Notes under the pieces: generated by a model
Seen by the model: the letters and a program-made list of their open reading frames with translations, nothing else
What the model was told of the DNA's origin: nothing
Database searches by the model: none
NCBI GenBank assembly: GCA_945227095.1
Contig: CALYOC010000015.1
Span: 1 to 8,785 of the forward strand
Source: an uncultured Clostridia bacterium
Lineage (GTDB): Bacteria; Bacillota; Clostridia; Oscillospirales; Acutalibacteraceae
DNA length: 8,785 bases
Direction of reading: 5' to 3'
Made by a program: the position numbers and the translations under genes
Shown: positions 1-6,800 of the stretch, piece after piece
Layout: the number at the start of each line of letters is the position of its first letter
Numbering within the stretch: the first letter of the stretch is position 1

Positions 1-256
1 CTGCGCAGGTGTTGTAAAGCACGAGATCCGCGTCATCCGATTGCTCGGTAAGCTCAAAACCCATAGCTATCAGCATACCCTTCAGCTTCTCCGAATCGGA
101 CACATTGCCCTGACAGCCGTAGGTGTGAACAAACGCCTTGGGTGTATGCGAAAAACGCACGCTCAACATCTCTCTTACGAGGTCGCTGTATTCGCTCTGC
201 CGCTTTAAGCATTCGGGCGAAACATATTTAAACTTTTTAACAATTGTGTTTGCCAT
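1..256 (-). CDS. miaB: MiaB, tRNA-2-methylthio-N6-dimethylallyladenosine synthase (N-terminal part, cut by window edge)
   Basis: This is a radical-SAM methylthiotransferase that adds the 2-methylthio group to isopentenyladenosine-37 of tRNAs reading UNN codons. Reverse translation from the ATG at 256 gives 85 intact codons running off the left edge. They match the start of the UPF0004 domain: HTYGCQGNVSDSEK at residues 44-57, then an ADLVLYNTCA segment at 76-85. Cys48 and Cys84 are the first two of the three cysteines that bind the auxiliary 4Fe-4S cluster in this family. The third cysteine, the CxxxCxxC radical-SAM motif and the TRAM domain would lie outside the window. The start is supported by a CGGAG ribosome binding site at 263-267, six bases upstream, and by a good promoter upstream. 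The related methylthiotransferases MtaB and RimO share this architecture, but YGCQxNxxDSE followed by NTCA fits MiaB best. QGN replaces the commoner QMN. Confidence 0.88.
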   Translation of the reverse strand, partial: MANTIVKKFKYVSPECLKRQSEYSDLVREMLSVRFSHTPKAFVHTYGCQGNVSDSEKLKGMLIAMGFELTEQSDDADLVLYNTCA

Positions 257-307
257 ACCGAACTCCGAAAATAATAATATCCCACTATCGAGAATTAAAC
301 ATAGTAA

Positions 308-336
308 ATTATACTATATATATAAAAATAAATCAA
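308..336 (-). promoter_or_regulatory. Sigma-A-type promoter for miaB
   Basis: Read on the minus strand, a TTGATT -35 box (331-336) is followed after exactly 17 bases by a perfect TATAAT -10 box (308-313). Initiation would fall near 301, giving a leader of roughly 45 bases before the miaB ATG. The promoter lies just downstream of the spo0A terminator, so miaB appears to be its own transcription unit. An inverted repeat, ATAGTA-N5-TACTAT (301-317), overlaps the -10 box. The promoter is assigned from sequence match only. Confidence 0.75.
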
Positions 337-367
337 ATGAAAATAAACTTTTATTATAAAAAGCAAC

Positions 368-395
368 AAAAACCACCGAGCCTTCGGTGGTTTTT
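368..395 (-). terminator. Intrinsic terminator after spo0A
   Basis: A 12-bp perfect stem (368-379 pairing with 384-395) with a four-base loop has a GC-rich core, CCACCGA/TCGGTGG. In the minus direction it is followed by T-rich sequence (a T-run at the stem base, then GTTGC and another T-run). It starts about 28 bases after the spo0A stop codon, so it should end the spo0A message. The symmetric A/T flanks mean it could also work on the plus strand, but no plus-strand gene is seen. Confidence 0.88.
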
Positions 396-423
396 GACAT
401 AAGTATTGTTATACCGCATTTCA

Positions 424-1197
424 CTATGCTATTTTTAACTTTAACCGAAGCTTATCGGCAATCATAGCTATAAATTCACTGTTTGTAGGCTTGCCGCGTG
501 AGGACTGAATTGTAAAGCCGAAATAGTTGTTAAGCGTTTCGACATCTCCGCGGTCCCATGCGACTTCTATGGCGTGACGGATTGCCCTTTCAACGCGCGA
601 GGGAGTGGTTGAAAAGTGCTTGGCGACGGTGGGATAAAGCAGCTTTGTTATAGAGCCGAGCATTTCGCCGTCGTTGACGCAAAGAATAATCGCATCACGC
701 AGATAATTGTACCCCTTTATATGCGCCGGCACTCCTATCTGGCGCATTATCTCGCTGACGGTAACCTCTAAATTCTCATTGTTTTTTACAGCAACGCGGT
801 CAGTTTGATTCCACTCGACAAGTTGACTTATCCTCTGGGCGAGCATCATATAATCCACGGGCTTTATAAAATAATAATCGGCGCCCGCCTGCAAAATATC
901 CTTTTCAAATCTTGAATTATCGACCGCGGAGAGTAAAATCACAATCGGTCTTTTACTCAAATTGAGCCCATCCATTTTCCGCAAAACCCCTATGGCGTCA
1001 AGCTCCGTCATAAACGCGTCCATTATCACAACATCCGGGCAGGTCATCGGCAGGCGCATCACCACCTGTGCGCCGTTTTTAGGGGTAATAATTACATCAT
1101 ATCCAAAGGACCGCAGCGCCGCGGCGCATGGCAATCCGAATTCCTTGGAATCCTCTGCAAGCATAACTTTAATTTTGCTTTTTTGATTGTTAATCAT
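424..1197 (-). CDS. spo0A: Spo0A, sporulation master response regulator
   Basis: This is the transcription factor that commits the cell to endospore formation. When phosphorylated it dimerises and binds 0A boxes. The protein has 257 residues, close to the usual 265-275. Residues 9-125 form the receiver domain: acidic pocket Glu15-Asp16, predicted phosphoacceptor Asp60, switch Ser90 and conserved Lys112. A variable linker spans about 126-145. Residues 146-257 are the highly conserved Spo0A DNA-binding domain, including [10 protein letters not shown] (154-163), the recognition-helix stretch [15 protein letters not shown] (200-214) and [11 protein letters not shown] near the end. The start is fixed by a strong GGAGGA site at 1205-1210, seven bases upstream. 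The receiver is somewhat atypical: the segment after Asp60 reads [10 protein letters not shown], where MPxLDG is usual. The gene follows spoIVB as in Bacillus and many Clostridia, but has its own promoter and terminator. The identification is very secure from the C-terminal domain. Confidence 0.97.
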   Translation of the reverse strand: MINNQKSKIKVMLAEDSKEFGLPCAAALRSFGYDVIITPKNGAQVVMRLPMTCPDVVIMDAFMTELDAIGVLRKMDGLNLSKRPIVILLSAVDNSRFEKDILQAGADYYFIKPVDYMMLAQRISQLVEWNQTDRVAVKNNENLEVTVSEIMRQIGVPAHIKGYNYLRDAIILCVNDGEMLGSITKLLYPTVAKHFSTTPSRVERAIRHAIEVAWDRGDVETLNNYFGFTIQSSRGKPTNSEFIAMIADKLRLKLKIA

Positions 1198-1204
1198 TTT
1201 TCTG

Positions 1205-1210
1205 TCCTCC
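1205..1210 (-). promoter_or_regulatory. Ribosome binding site of spo0A
   Basis: GGAGGA on the minus strand lies seven bases before the ATG at 1197. This is a near-ideal Shine-Dalgarno sequence and it settles the spo0A start. Confidence 0.85.
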
Positions 1211-1225
1211 GTTATTTTTTACCAA

Positions 1226-1254
1226 AGTTTACCAAAAATGGTAGTTTTTGTCAA
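1226..1254 (-). promoter_or_regulatory. Sigma-A-type promoter for spo0A
   Basis: A perfect TTGACA -35 box (1249-1254) and a TAAACT -10 box (1226-1231) are separated by exactly 17 bases on the minus strand. Initiation near 1219 would give a short leader of about 20 bases carrying the ribosome binding site. The spacer contains the inverted repeat TACCA-N4-TGGTA (1230-1243), and a further TTTACCAAA copy lies just downstream of the -10 box. Together these suggest a control site on this promoter. I saw no convincing sigma-H promoter like the second one that drives spo0A in Bacillus subtilis. Confidence 0.8.
1230..1243 (-). repeat. Inverted repeat TACCA-N4-TGGTA in the spo0A promoter
   Basis: Perfect 5-bp arms at 1230-1234 and 1239-1243 sit in the promoter spacer and touch the -10 box. 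The left arm also belongs to a direct repeat, TTTACCAAA, present at 1218-1226 and 1228-1236, one helical turn (10 bp) apart. The layout resembles a repressor operator. The binding protein is unknown. Confidence 0.5.
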
Positions 1255-1352
1255 TAAGAAATGCGTCGAATTTTAACTCTTTTAAAAACTTTGTTTAAAC
1301 CATACAAAAATGATGTTACTTTTTGGCAAAAACACAGGAAAAGATGACATTT

Positions 1353-1368
1353 TTCGCCATTTTCGGCA
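1353..1368 (-). promoter_or_regulatory. Pair of possible Spo0A-binding boxes upstream of spo0A
   Basis: On the minus strand TGCCGAA (1362-1368) and TGGCGAA (1353-1359) both match the Spo0A-box pattern TGNCGAA. They have the same orientation and are 9 bp apart, similar to tandem 0A boxes at known targets. They lie roughly 130-150 bases upstream of the inferred spo0A start point. A weaker copy in the opposite orientation (CGTCGAA, 1264-1270) sits just upstream of the -35 box. Autoregulation by Spo0A is known in Bacillus; here it is inferred from motif matches alone. Confidence 0.4.
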
Positions 1369-1412
1369 TTTTATGCGCCGCGCCGGACTCTGTGTCTCGG
1401 AGGAAACGGAAA

Positions 1413-1433
1413 GAGGCGGCTTTTCGCCGCCTC
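1413..1433 (-). terminator. Hairpin after spoIVB, probable weak intrinsic terminator
   Basis: An 8-bp perfect GC-rich stem (GAGGCGGC pairing across 1413-1420 and 1426-1433) with a five-base loop starts about 20 bases after the spoIVB stop. In the minus direction only a short, interrupted T stretch (CTCTTTCC) follows. Termination may therefore be partial, and some read-through from spoIVB into spo0A is possible. Confidence 0.6.
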
Positions 1434-1452
1434 AAACCGATTACCGATAATA

Positions 1453-2496
1453 TTATTTGAGAGAGTTTGTATATTTAAGCATATTTTTTGCCAAAACCGC
1501 ATATCCTTTGTCCGGCTTGTTGACAAACACATGTGTCAGCGCGCCCACAAACTTTCCGTTTTGAACAATCGGACTGCCCGACATTCCCTGAACTATTCCG
1601 CCGGTCTTTTCGATAAGCCGCTCGTCGGTTATTTTGACAACCATATCCTTTGTACCCTTTGAATATTTATTTACGCGAAGTATTTCAATATCATAATACC
1701 TGACTCCCGATGAATCTACTGTTGTAGCAATCTGCGCCTTGCCTACCGAAACCTCTTCGGTACGGGCCACCTCAATAAAACTCATCTTTGCGTCCGGCTT
1801 ATCCACGGTTCCGTACAAGCCGTTTTCGCAGTTGAGCTTTATCTTACCCAAAACATTTTCCTCGAGTACTCCGTACAGCTCGCCTGCAACGCCTTTCTCA
1901 CTCTTTGTAAGTCCTATTATCTTACTCCTCAATGCTTCACCGTTTCCGAGCGGCATCAAGGTATTTGTATCCACATCGTTTATTCCGTGCCCCAATGCGG
2001 CAAAATTTCCGGAAGTGTCGTAATAGGTGATAGTACCGATTCCCGCCGTACTGTCACGCACCCAAAGTCCGACCTTGTACGTTCCCGTTACAACGCTTTT
2101 GACGGGAGTTACGCTGACATTGATCGTTCTGTCCCCGCGCTCCAATTTAAGCCGTATCTTTTTTCCGTCAAAATTTTCAAAAGCATTTGAAACCTGCTGG
2201 GATGTATTGACCGCGTTTGAGTCTATACTCTTTATGACATCACCTATCTTAACTCCCGCGTCCGCAGCCGGATTCACCTCTCCGAGCTTTGTTTGAACGG
2301 GCGCGAGTCCGACTACGAGAACGCCTGCCGTATACATCTTTATACCAAAACTCTCGCCGCTGACGGCAACTCTGGCGCTCGCAGTGTGAGCTGTCTGCCT
2401 TGTCTGCCCGTCGTCTGCGCTATCCTCGGAATAGACAACCGCAAACAACACCACTACAAGAATTATCGCTACCCACGATTTAACATTTTTCAACAA
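1453..2496 (-). CDS. spoIVB: SpoIVB, sporulation signalling serine peptidase (S55 family)
   Basis: SpoIVB is made in the forespore and acts in the space between the spore membranes. There it cleaves SpoIVFA and so triggers SpoIVFB-dependent pro-sigma-K processing in the mother cell. Residues 7-22 form one hydrophobic N-terminal anchor or signal segment. A PDZ domain spans about 45-130, with the typical AADAGVKIGDVI stretch at 77-88. The S55 peptidase domain follows: catalytic His170 in GHGI, Asp291 in TDERL and Ser306 in GIVQGMSGSP, matching His236, Asp363 and Ser378 of B. subtilis. At 347 residues it is shorter than the Bacillus protein (about 426), mainly in the N-terminal half, but all catalytic parts are present. 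Translation appears to begin at one of two adjacent TTG codons, at 2496 or 2493. The GGGGGTG site at 2499-2505 is better spaced for the second. A nearby ATG is out of frame. The gene lies directly upstream of spo0A, a conserved pairing. Confidence 0.95.
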   Translation of the reverse strand: MLKNVKSWVAIILVVVLFAVVYSEDSADDGQTRQTAHTASARVAVSGESFGIKMYTAGVLVVGLAPVQTKLGEVNPAADAGVKIGDVIKSIDSNAVNTSQQVSNAFENFDGKKIRLKLERGDRTINVSVTPVKSVVTGTYKVGLWVRDSTAGIGTITYYDTSGNFAALGHGINDVDTNTLMPLGNGEALRSKIIGLTKSEKGVAGELYGVLEENVLGKIKLNCENGLYGTVDKPDAKMSFIEVARTEEVSVGKAQIATTVDSSGVRYYDIEILRVNKYSKGTKDMVVKITDERLIEKTGGIVQGMSGSPIVQNGKFVGALTHVFVNKPDKGYAVLAKNMLKYTNSLK

Positions 2497-2498
2497 TT

Positions 2499-2505
2499 CA
2501 CCCCC
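2499..2505 (-). promoter_or_regulatory. Unusual ribosome binding site of spoIVB
   Basis: GGGGGTG on the minus strand stands in for GGAGGTG. The G run ends 4 bases before the TTG at 2496 and 7 bases before the TTG at 2493, favouring the latter. A TTG start with an off-consensus site suggests modest translation. Confidence 0.6.
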
Positions 2506-2745
2506 AAAAGAAAAACTGTCGGGGATTTTTTTTAAAAAAATTATCTCCCTATTATATTTTTCGATTATCGGGAGAAATTAAAAGTGGTTTTTAAAGGTCA
2601 TTTATTTGTCAATTTTTTAAAAAATTAAAAATATATTTAATAAAATTATGTAGCCCTTATAAACCCAAGATTTCTACGGGAATCAATGAAAAACTATAAC
2701 TTCCGAAGAAAATTCTGGGAATTTATGCTCCAAAATAAAAACAAA

Positions 2746-2777
2746 AAAAGACTCGAAAAAAGAATTTTCCGAGTCTT
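2746..2777 (-). terminator. Intrinsic terminator after pfkA
   Basis: An 8-bp perfect stem, AAGACTCG/CGAGTCTT (2749-2756 with 2770-2777), can be extended by A-T pairs around a one-base bulge. In the minus direction a long T-rich tail (TTTTTTTGTTTTTATTTT) follows immediately. It lies about 40 bases after the pfkA stop and should end the rapZ–whiA–dnaE–pfkA transcript, separating it from the sporulation genes. Confidence 0.92.
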
Positions 2778-2814
2778 AAAATTATTATAAATAGAATACG
2801 GATATTATCAAAAA

Positions 2815-3792
2815 TCAGATTGAAATATCATAGGCCATTTGATATATTCGAGGGTTGATTTCCTTTTTCATATCAAGCGCTTCAACAATGTCATAATCGA
2901 CAATCTCTTCCTTCTTGATTGCCACTACTCGGCTTCCCTCGCCCTGCTCGAGAAGTTCAACCGCTCTGTAACCCATTTTAGAGCCGAGAACGCGGTCATA
3001 CGCCGACGGAGAGCCGCCGCGCTGAACATGACCTAAAACGGTATGCCTTGTTTCAACACCGGTTTCCTCCTCAATTTTCTTCGTCATTTCTTCAATACTC
3101 ATCTTATTATCAAGCACAACGCCCTCCGCAACCATTATGATAAAGTCGCGCTTTCCGGTGGTCTGTGTGCGCTTAATTCTGCTGATTACATCTCTTTCAA
3201 AATCAAATTCCATTTCGGGAATAAGAATCGAAGTAGCACCTACGGCAATACCCGCATTGAGCGCGAGATATCCGGCGCGCCTTCCCATAACCTCAACAAC
3301 GCTGCAGCGGTCGTGAGATTCAGAGGTATCTCTAATCTTATCAACCATACTGATAATTGTATTCATCGCCGTATCATATCCGATAGTCTTATCGCAGCAG
3401 GCAATATCATTGTCAATAGTTCCGGGTATGCCTACGCAGGGGATTCCTGCCGCGGACAAGTCCTTAGCACCACGGAACGAACCGTCACCGCCGATTACGA
3501 CGATTCCCTCAATACCGAAGTATTTGCAGGTATCAGCCGCCTTTTGAATTCCCTCCTGCGTTCTGAACTCCGGGCAACGGGCTGTATATAGCATCGTTCC
3601 GCCTCGTTGGATTGTATTGCTCACGGAACGCAAATTCATTTCAAAAATATCCCCGTGAATAAGTCCGTTAAAGCCTCTGCGAATGCCCATTACCTTTAAC
3701 CCCTTGGACACTCCGGACCTTACTACCGCTCTAACCGCGGCATTCATTCCGGGTGCGTCGCCTCCGGAAGTGAGTACACCGATTGTTTTCAT
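2815..3792 (-). CDS. pfkA: PfkA, ATP-dependent 6-phosphofructokinase
   Basis: This cytoplasmic enzyme phosphorylates fructose 6-phosphate to fructose 1,6-bisphosphate, the committed step of glycolysis. The 325 residues match the family length (about 320). Visible motifs are TSGGDAPGMN (8-17), Arg72, the nucleotide loop GGDGS (101-105), the catalytic PGTIDNDI (123-130) with Asp127 as the general base, an MGRRAGYLA substrate-binding segment and VQRGGSPSAYDR. Gly104 and Gly124 mark the ATP-using type; pyrophosphate-dependent enzymes carry Asp and Lys there. The start is set at the ATG at 3792 because the GGGAGG site (3801-3806) is 8 bases away. The in-frame ATG at 3798 is only 2 bases from it, and further upstream extension runs through promoter DNA. 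The gene follows dnaE as in many Clostridia. pyk, often the next gene there, is absent and a terminator follows instead. Confidence 0.97.
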   Translation of the reverse strand: MKTIGVLTSGGDAPGMNAAVRAVVRSGVSKGLKVMGIRRGFNGLIHGDIFEMNLRSVSNTIQRGGTMLYTARCPEFRTQEGIQKAADTCKYFGIEGIVVIGGDGSFRGAKDLSAAGIPCVGIPGTIDNDIACCDKTIGYDTAMNTIISMVDKIRDTSESHDRCSVVEVMGRRAGYLALNAGIAVGATSILIPEMEFDFERDVISRIKRTQTTGKRDFIIMVAEGVVLDNKMSIEEMTKKIEEETGVETRHTVLGHVQRGGSPSAYDRVLGSKMGYRAVELLEQGEGSRVVAIKKEEIVDYDIVEALDMKKEINPRIYQMAYDISI

Positions 3793-3800
3793 TTTCATAA

Positions 3801-3806
3801 CCTCCC
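3801..3806 (-). promoter_or_regulatory. Ribosome binding site deciding the pfkA start
   Basis: GGGAGG on the minus strand precedes two in-frame ATG codons. The spacing of 8 bases to the ATG at 3792, against 2 bases to the ATG at 3798, identifies the second as the true start. That also gives the canonical MKTIGVLTSGGD N-terminus. Confidence 0.85.
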
Positions 3807-3822
3807 TGATAAAAACAATACC

Positions 3823-3841
3823 TTTAAAATAGTATTTTAAA
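3823..3841. repeat. 19-bp perfect palindrome over the pfkA promoter
   Basis: TTTAAAATA and TATTTTAAA arms (3823-3831 and 3833-3841) flank one central base. One arm contains the -10 box and the other reaches the inferred start point. The stem is pure A/T, so it is a poor terminator candidate and better viewed as a protein-binding site. That role is inference. Confidence 0.6.
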
Positions 3842-3862
3842 CCTAATAACAAATATTTTCAA
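3834..3862 (-). promoter_or_regulatory. Sigma-A-type promoter for pfkA
   Basis: On the minus strand TTGAAA (3857-3862) and TAAAAT (3834-3839) are separated by exactly 17 bases, between the dnaE stop and the pfkA start. Initiation near 3827 gives a leader of about 35 bases. pfkA can therefore probably be expressed apart from the upstream genes, although no strong terminator separates it from dnaE and read-through is likely. The 19-bp palindrome at 3823-3841 covers the -10 box. Confidence 0.7.
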
Positions 3863-3869
3863 GTAATAT

Positions 3870-6800
3870 TTACTGATTTAACCGCCAAACTACATTATCC
3901 TTTCCGAAGGATTGCTGTAATTCGGACAGAATGCTCTCGTCCATAGCCGTAGTGCAGACAGGATTTTTTAAGTCGGAATACTTTCCCGAATCGGTATAGT
4001 AAAAGAAAACCTTTGTCCTGCCCTCATTGGAGCGAAGCAGCGCAAAAATGCTCTCGCGAACAGGTGAATCTTCACTCGGCACGCGAACATACAGCTTGCC
4101 GCCGTTCACCTGAGACATATTATCCGGCACGCGGCTGACAGACGAGCAAATGAGTTTAGGCGTTTCATCATCTTTTACGCTTATTTTACCCTCGACAACT
4201 ACGATACTGCCCTCGGTCAAGAGCGCACCGTACTGTGTTAATGTATTTGCAAAGACGATAAGCTCCATTCCGGCGGTTGTATCCTCCGCATTCACAAAAG
4301 CCATTGTAGTTGAATTCTTAAGCGTTTTGAGCTGAACGCTGCTCAAAGCGCAAAGCACGCTCACCCTGTCGCCGTCGCGAAGCTTACTGCCCTGAGCCGT
4401 ACACTCAAGTATCTCGGAGATATAACTTACTCCGAGCTTTTTACCTATCGGAACATACTTTGTCAACGGGTGACCTGTTATATACATTCCGGTAACCTCT
4501 TTTTCCATGGCATAGAGTTCCTCCGGTGAAAACTCTTCAACATCGGCAAGTTCAAACTCTTCTGTCGTGGAATTTTCCTCCATAATGTCGAAAAAACCGA
4601 TTTGTCCGTCAAGATTTCGACGCTTCTCACTCTCCAGTGAGGACATGACAGAGCCCATTGAGTGAAGCATTTGCCGCCTGTTTGCACCAAGTCCGTCCAA
4701 AGCGCCGCACTTGATAAGACTCTCCAGGGCGCGACGGTTAAAATCCTTGCCGTAAAGCCTCTTGCAAAAGTCATAAAACGAAACAAATTCACCCTCGCTG
4801 AGCCGCTGCTCAATTATTGATTTAATAAAGCCTTTACCGAGGTTTTTTATCGCCAAAAGTCCAAAGCGGATATTGCCGCCTACCGCGGCAAAGCCTTGCA
4901 GACTCTCATTGACATTCGGGGGTAAAACCTTGATGTTTATACGAGCGCACTCGGAGATGTATTCGGAAACCTTATTGCTGTTATCCAAAACACTCGTGAG
5001 AAGGCCTGCCATAAACTCGCAGGGATAATGGTACTTTAAATACGCGGTCTGATAAGCTACAAGGGCATATGCCGCCGCGTGAGATTTGTTGAACGCATAA
5101 AGAGAGAATGTCGACATATCGTCAAAAATGCTCTGCGCCACGCTTTCCTCGACTCCGTTTGCAACTGCGCCGGCGCACTCTATCTCTCCGTTTTCATCCT
5201 TTTTACCATAGACAAAGAACTGCCGCTCCTTGTTCATAACATCGACCTTTTTCTTACTCATAGCGCGGCGCACAAGGTCCGCTCTGCCGTAAGAATATCC
5301 GGCGAGCTCACGAAATACCTGCATAACCTGCTCCTGATAGACGAGGCAACCGTAGGTGACATCGAGAATATTTTTAAGTTTCGGTGTTTTATACTCAATA
5401 AGCTCAGGGTTGTGACGATTGCGCGTATAAGTGGGAATTGACTTTGCGGGCCCCGGCCGATAAAGGGAAATCGAAGCGATGAGATCCTCTAAACTCTCCG
5501 GCTGAAGCCCCATAAGCATCTGCCGCATACCTGCGCTCTCAAATTGGAAAACACCTTCGGTATTTCCCTTTGAAATCATACGGTAAACCTCTTTATCCCC
5601 TATATCTATATTTGAAATATCTATATCGACGCCCTTTGATTTGAGCATTTTTACGGCATCATCAATGACAGTCAGGGTGCGAAGTCCCAAAAAGTCCATT
5701 TTCAAAAGTCCGAGCCGCTCCAATGTAGTCATAGTGTACTGCGCTACAACCACACCGTCGTTTGAAGCCAGCGGAACATACTCGTCCACAGGCTTATCGG
5801 TTATGACTACTCCCGCCGCATGAGTGGAGGCATTTCTCGGCATTCCCTCAATTTTCTTGGCGGTGTCGATAAGCTCCCTCACCTTTTCATCGCTGTTATA
5901 GAGCTCCGTGAGCTGAGCCGACTCCTGCAACGCCTGCTCCAAGGATATTTTAAGCACCTGCGGCACAAGCTTTGCAACCTTGTCCACCGCCGAATACGGC
6001 ATTCCCAGCACCCTGCCGACATCACGGATTGCTCCCCTCGCCGCCATTGTGCCGAAGGTTATTATCTGCGAGACATGGTCGGCACCGTACTTCTGAACAA
6101 CATAATCAATTACTTCCTGACGGCGCTCATAGCAAAAGTCAATATCAAAGTCGGGCATACTCACCCTTTCGGGATTGAGAAATCGCTCGAAAATCAAGTT
6201 GTATTTCATCGGGTCAATCGCGGTAATGCCCATAATGTACGCACATATACTGCCTGCGCCCGAACCCCTGCCCGGACCGACCGCAATTCCCTTTGACTTG
6301 GCGAAATTGACATAATCCCAAACAATCAAGAAATAGTCCACATAGCCCATTTGCCTGATTATACCCATTTCATATTCCATGCGCTCGCGGTACGCGGAAG
6401 GCGCACTCTCACCGTATATCCGCGCAAATCCCTTTTCACAAAGTTCCTTAAAGTAGTCAAAATGTGTTTCATATCCGCGCGGAACTTCGTAGTTAGGCAG
6501 TTTGATTTCACCGAAAGTAAAAGAAAAATTGCACCTTTGAGCAATAAGAGAGGTGTTCTCGACCGCCTGCTTCGGAAAGCGCTCAAGCATATCTTCCTCA
6601 CTTTTTAAATAAAAGCTGTCCGTTCCGAAATCAAGTCCTGTGTCTTCGTCGATAGTGTGGTTTGTCTGAATACAAATGAGAACCTTTTGAACAATGCTGT
6701 CCTGTCGGTTGACATAGTGGACATCATTCGTAGCTACAAGACCGATTCCCGTCTGCTCACTCAACTCGATAAGAGAGGTCATAACCTTTTTCTCGCCCTC

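Larger units (their letters stand above)
2497..2814. other. AT-rich intergenic region between pfkA and spoIVB
   Basis: About 318 bases hold no convincing gene on either strand. The pfkA terminator occupies the high-coordinate end (2746-2777). Nearer spoIVB, on the minus strand, a TATAATA element (2550-2556) lies inside an imperfect inverted repeat with arms TCTCCC (2544-2549) and GGGAGA (2570-2575). TATAATA differs by one base from a CATAATA sigma-G/sigma-F-like -10 box, but I found no matching -35 box. A lone TTGACA (2607-2612) has no acceptable -10 box at 16-18 bp. The spoIVB promoter should be here and forespore-specific, but I cannot place it firmly. Confidence 0.5.

Noticed and set aside
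138..359. Plus-strand frame over the miaB start and promoter
   Set aside because: It is antisense to the miaB N-terminus and continues into AT-rich promoter DNA; the Lys/Asn-rich tail is a product of composition.
538..544. Exact TTCGACA (reverse of a Spo0A box) inside spo0A coding sequence
   Set aside because: It is a single 7-base match deep in a conserved coding region with no nearby promoter, so chance is the simplest explanation.
2607..2612. TTGACA as a possible spoIVB -35 box
   Set aside because: Sequences 16-18 bases downstream (AAACCA, AACCAC, ACCACT) do not resemble a -10 box, and spoIVB would be expected to use a forespore sigma factor.
2710..2724. AAATTC-N3-GAATTT inverted repeat next to the pfkA terminator
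   Set aside because: Arms are short and AT-rich with no T-tract and no promoter nearby; it is not distinguishable from background in this AT-rich gap.
3043..3591. 182-codon plus-strand open frame opposite pfkA
   Set aside because: It is fully antisense to the well-conserved pfkA, its translation shows no recognisable domain, and it has no clear ribosome binding site. It is a shadow of the real gene.
3793..3852. Longer PfkA N-terminus starting upstream of 3792
   Set aside because: The extra 20 codons run through the promoter and ribosome binding site and lack PfkA homology; GGGAGG spacing supports the ATG at 3792.
4478..4813. 111-codon minus-strand frame inside dnaE
   Set aside because: It is an alternative frame of the intact dnaE coding sequence with no recognisable motif; dnaE itself reads through without interruption.
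5820..6296. 158-codon plus-strand open frame opposite dnaE
   Set aside because: It is antisense to the conserved polymerase core, rich in His, Arg and Leu as expected for a shadow frame, and has no family resemblance.
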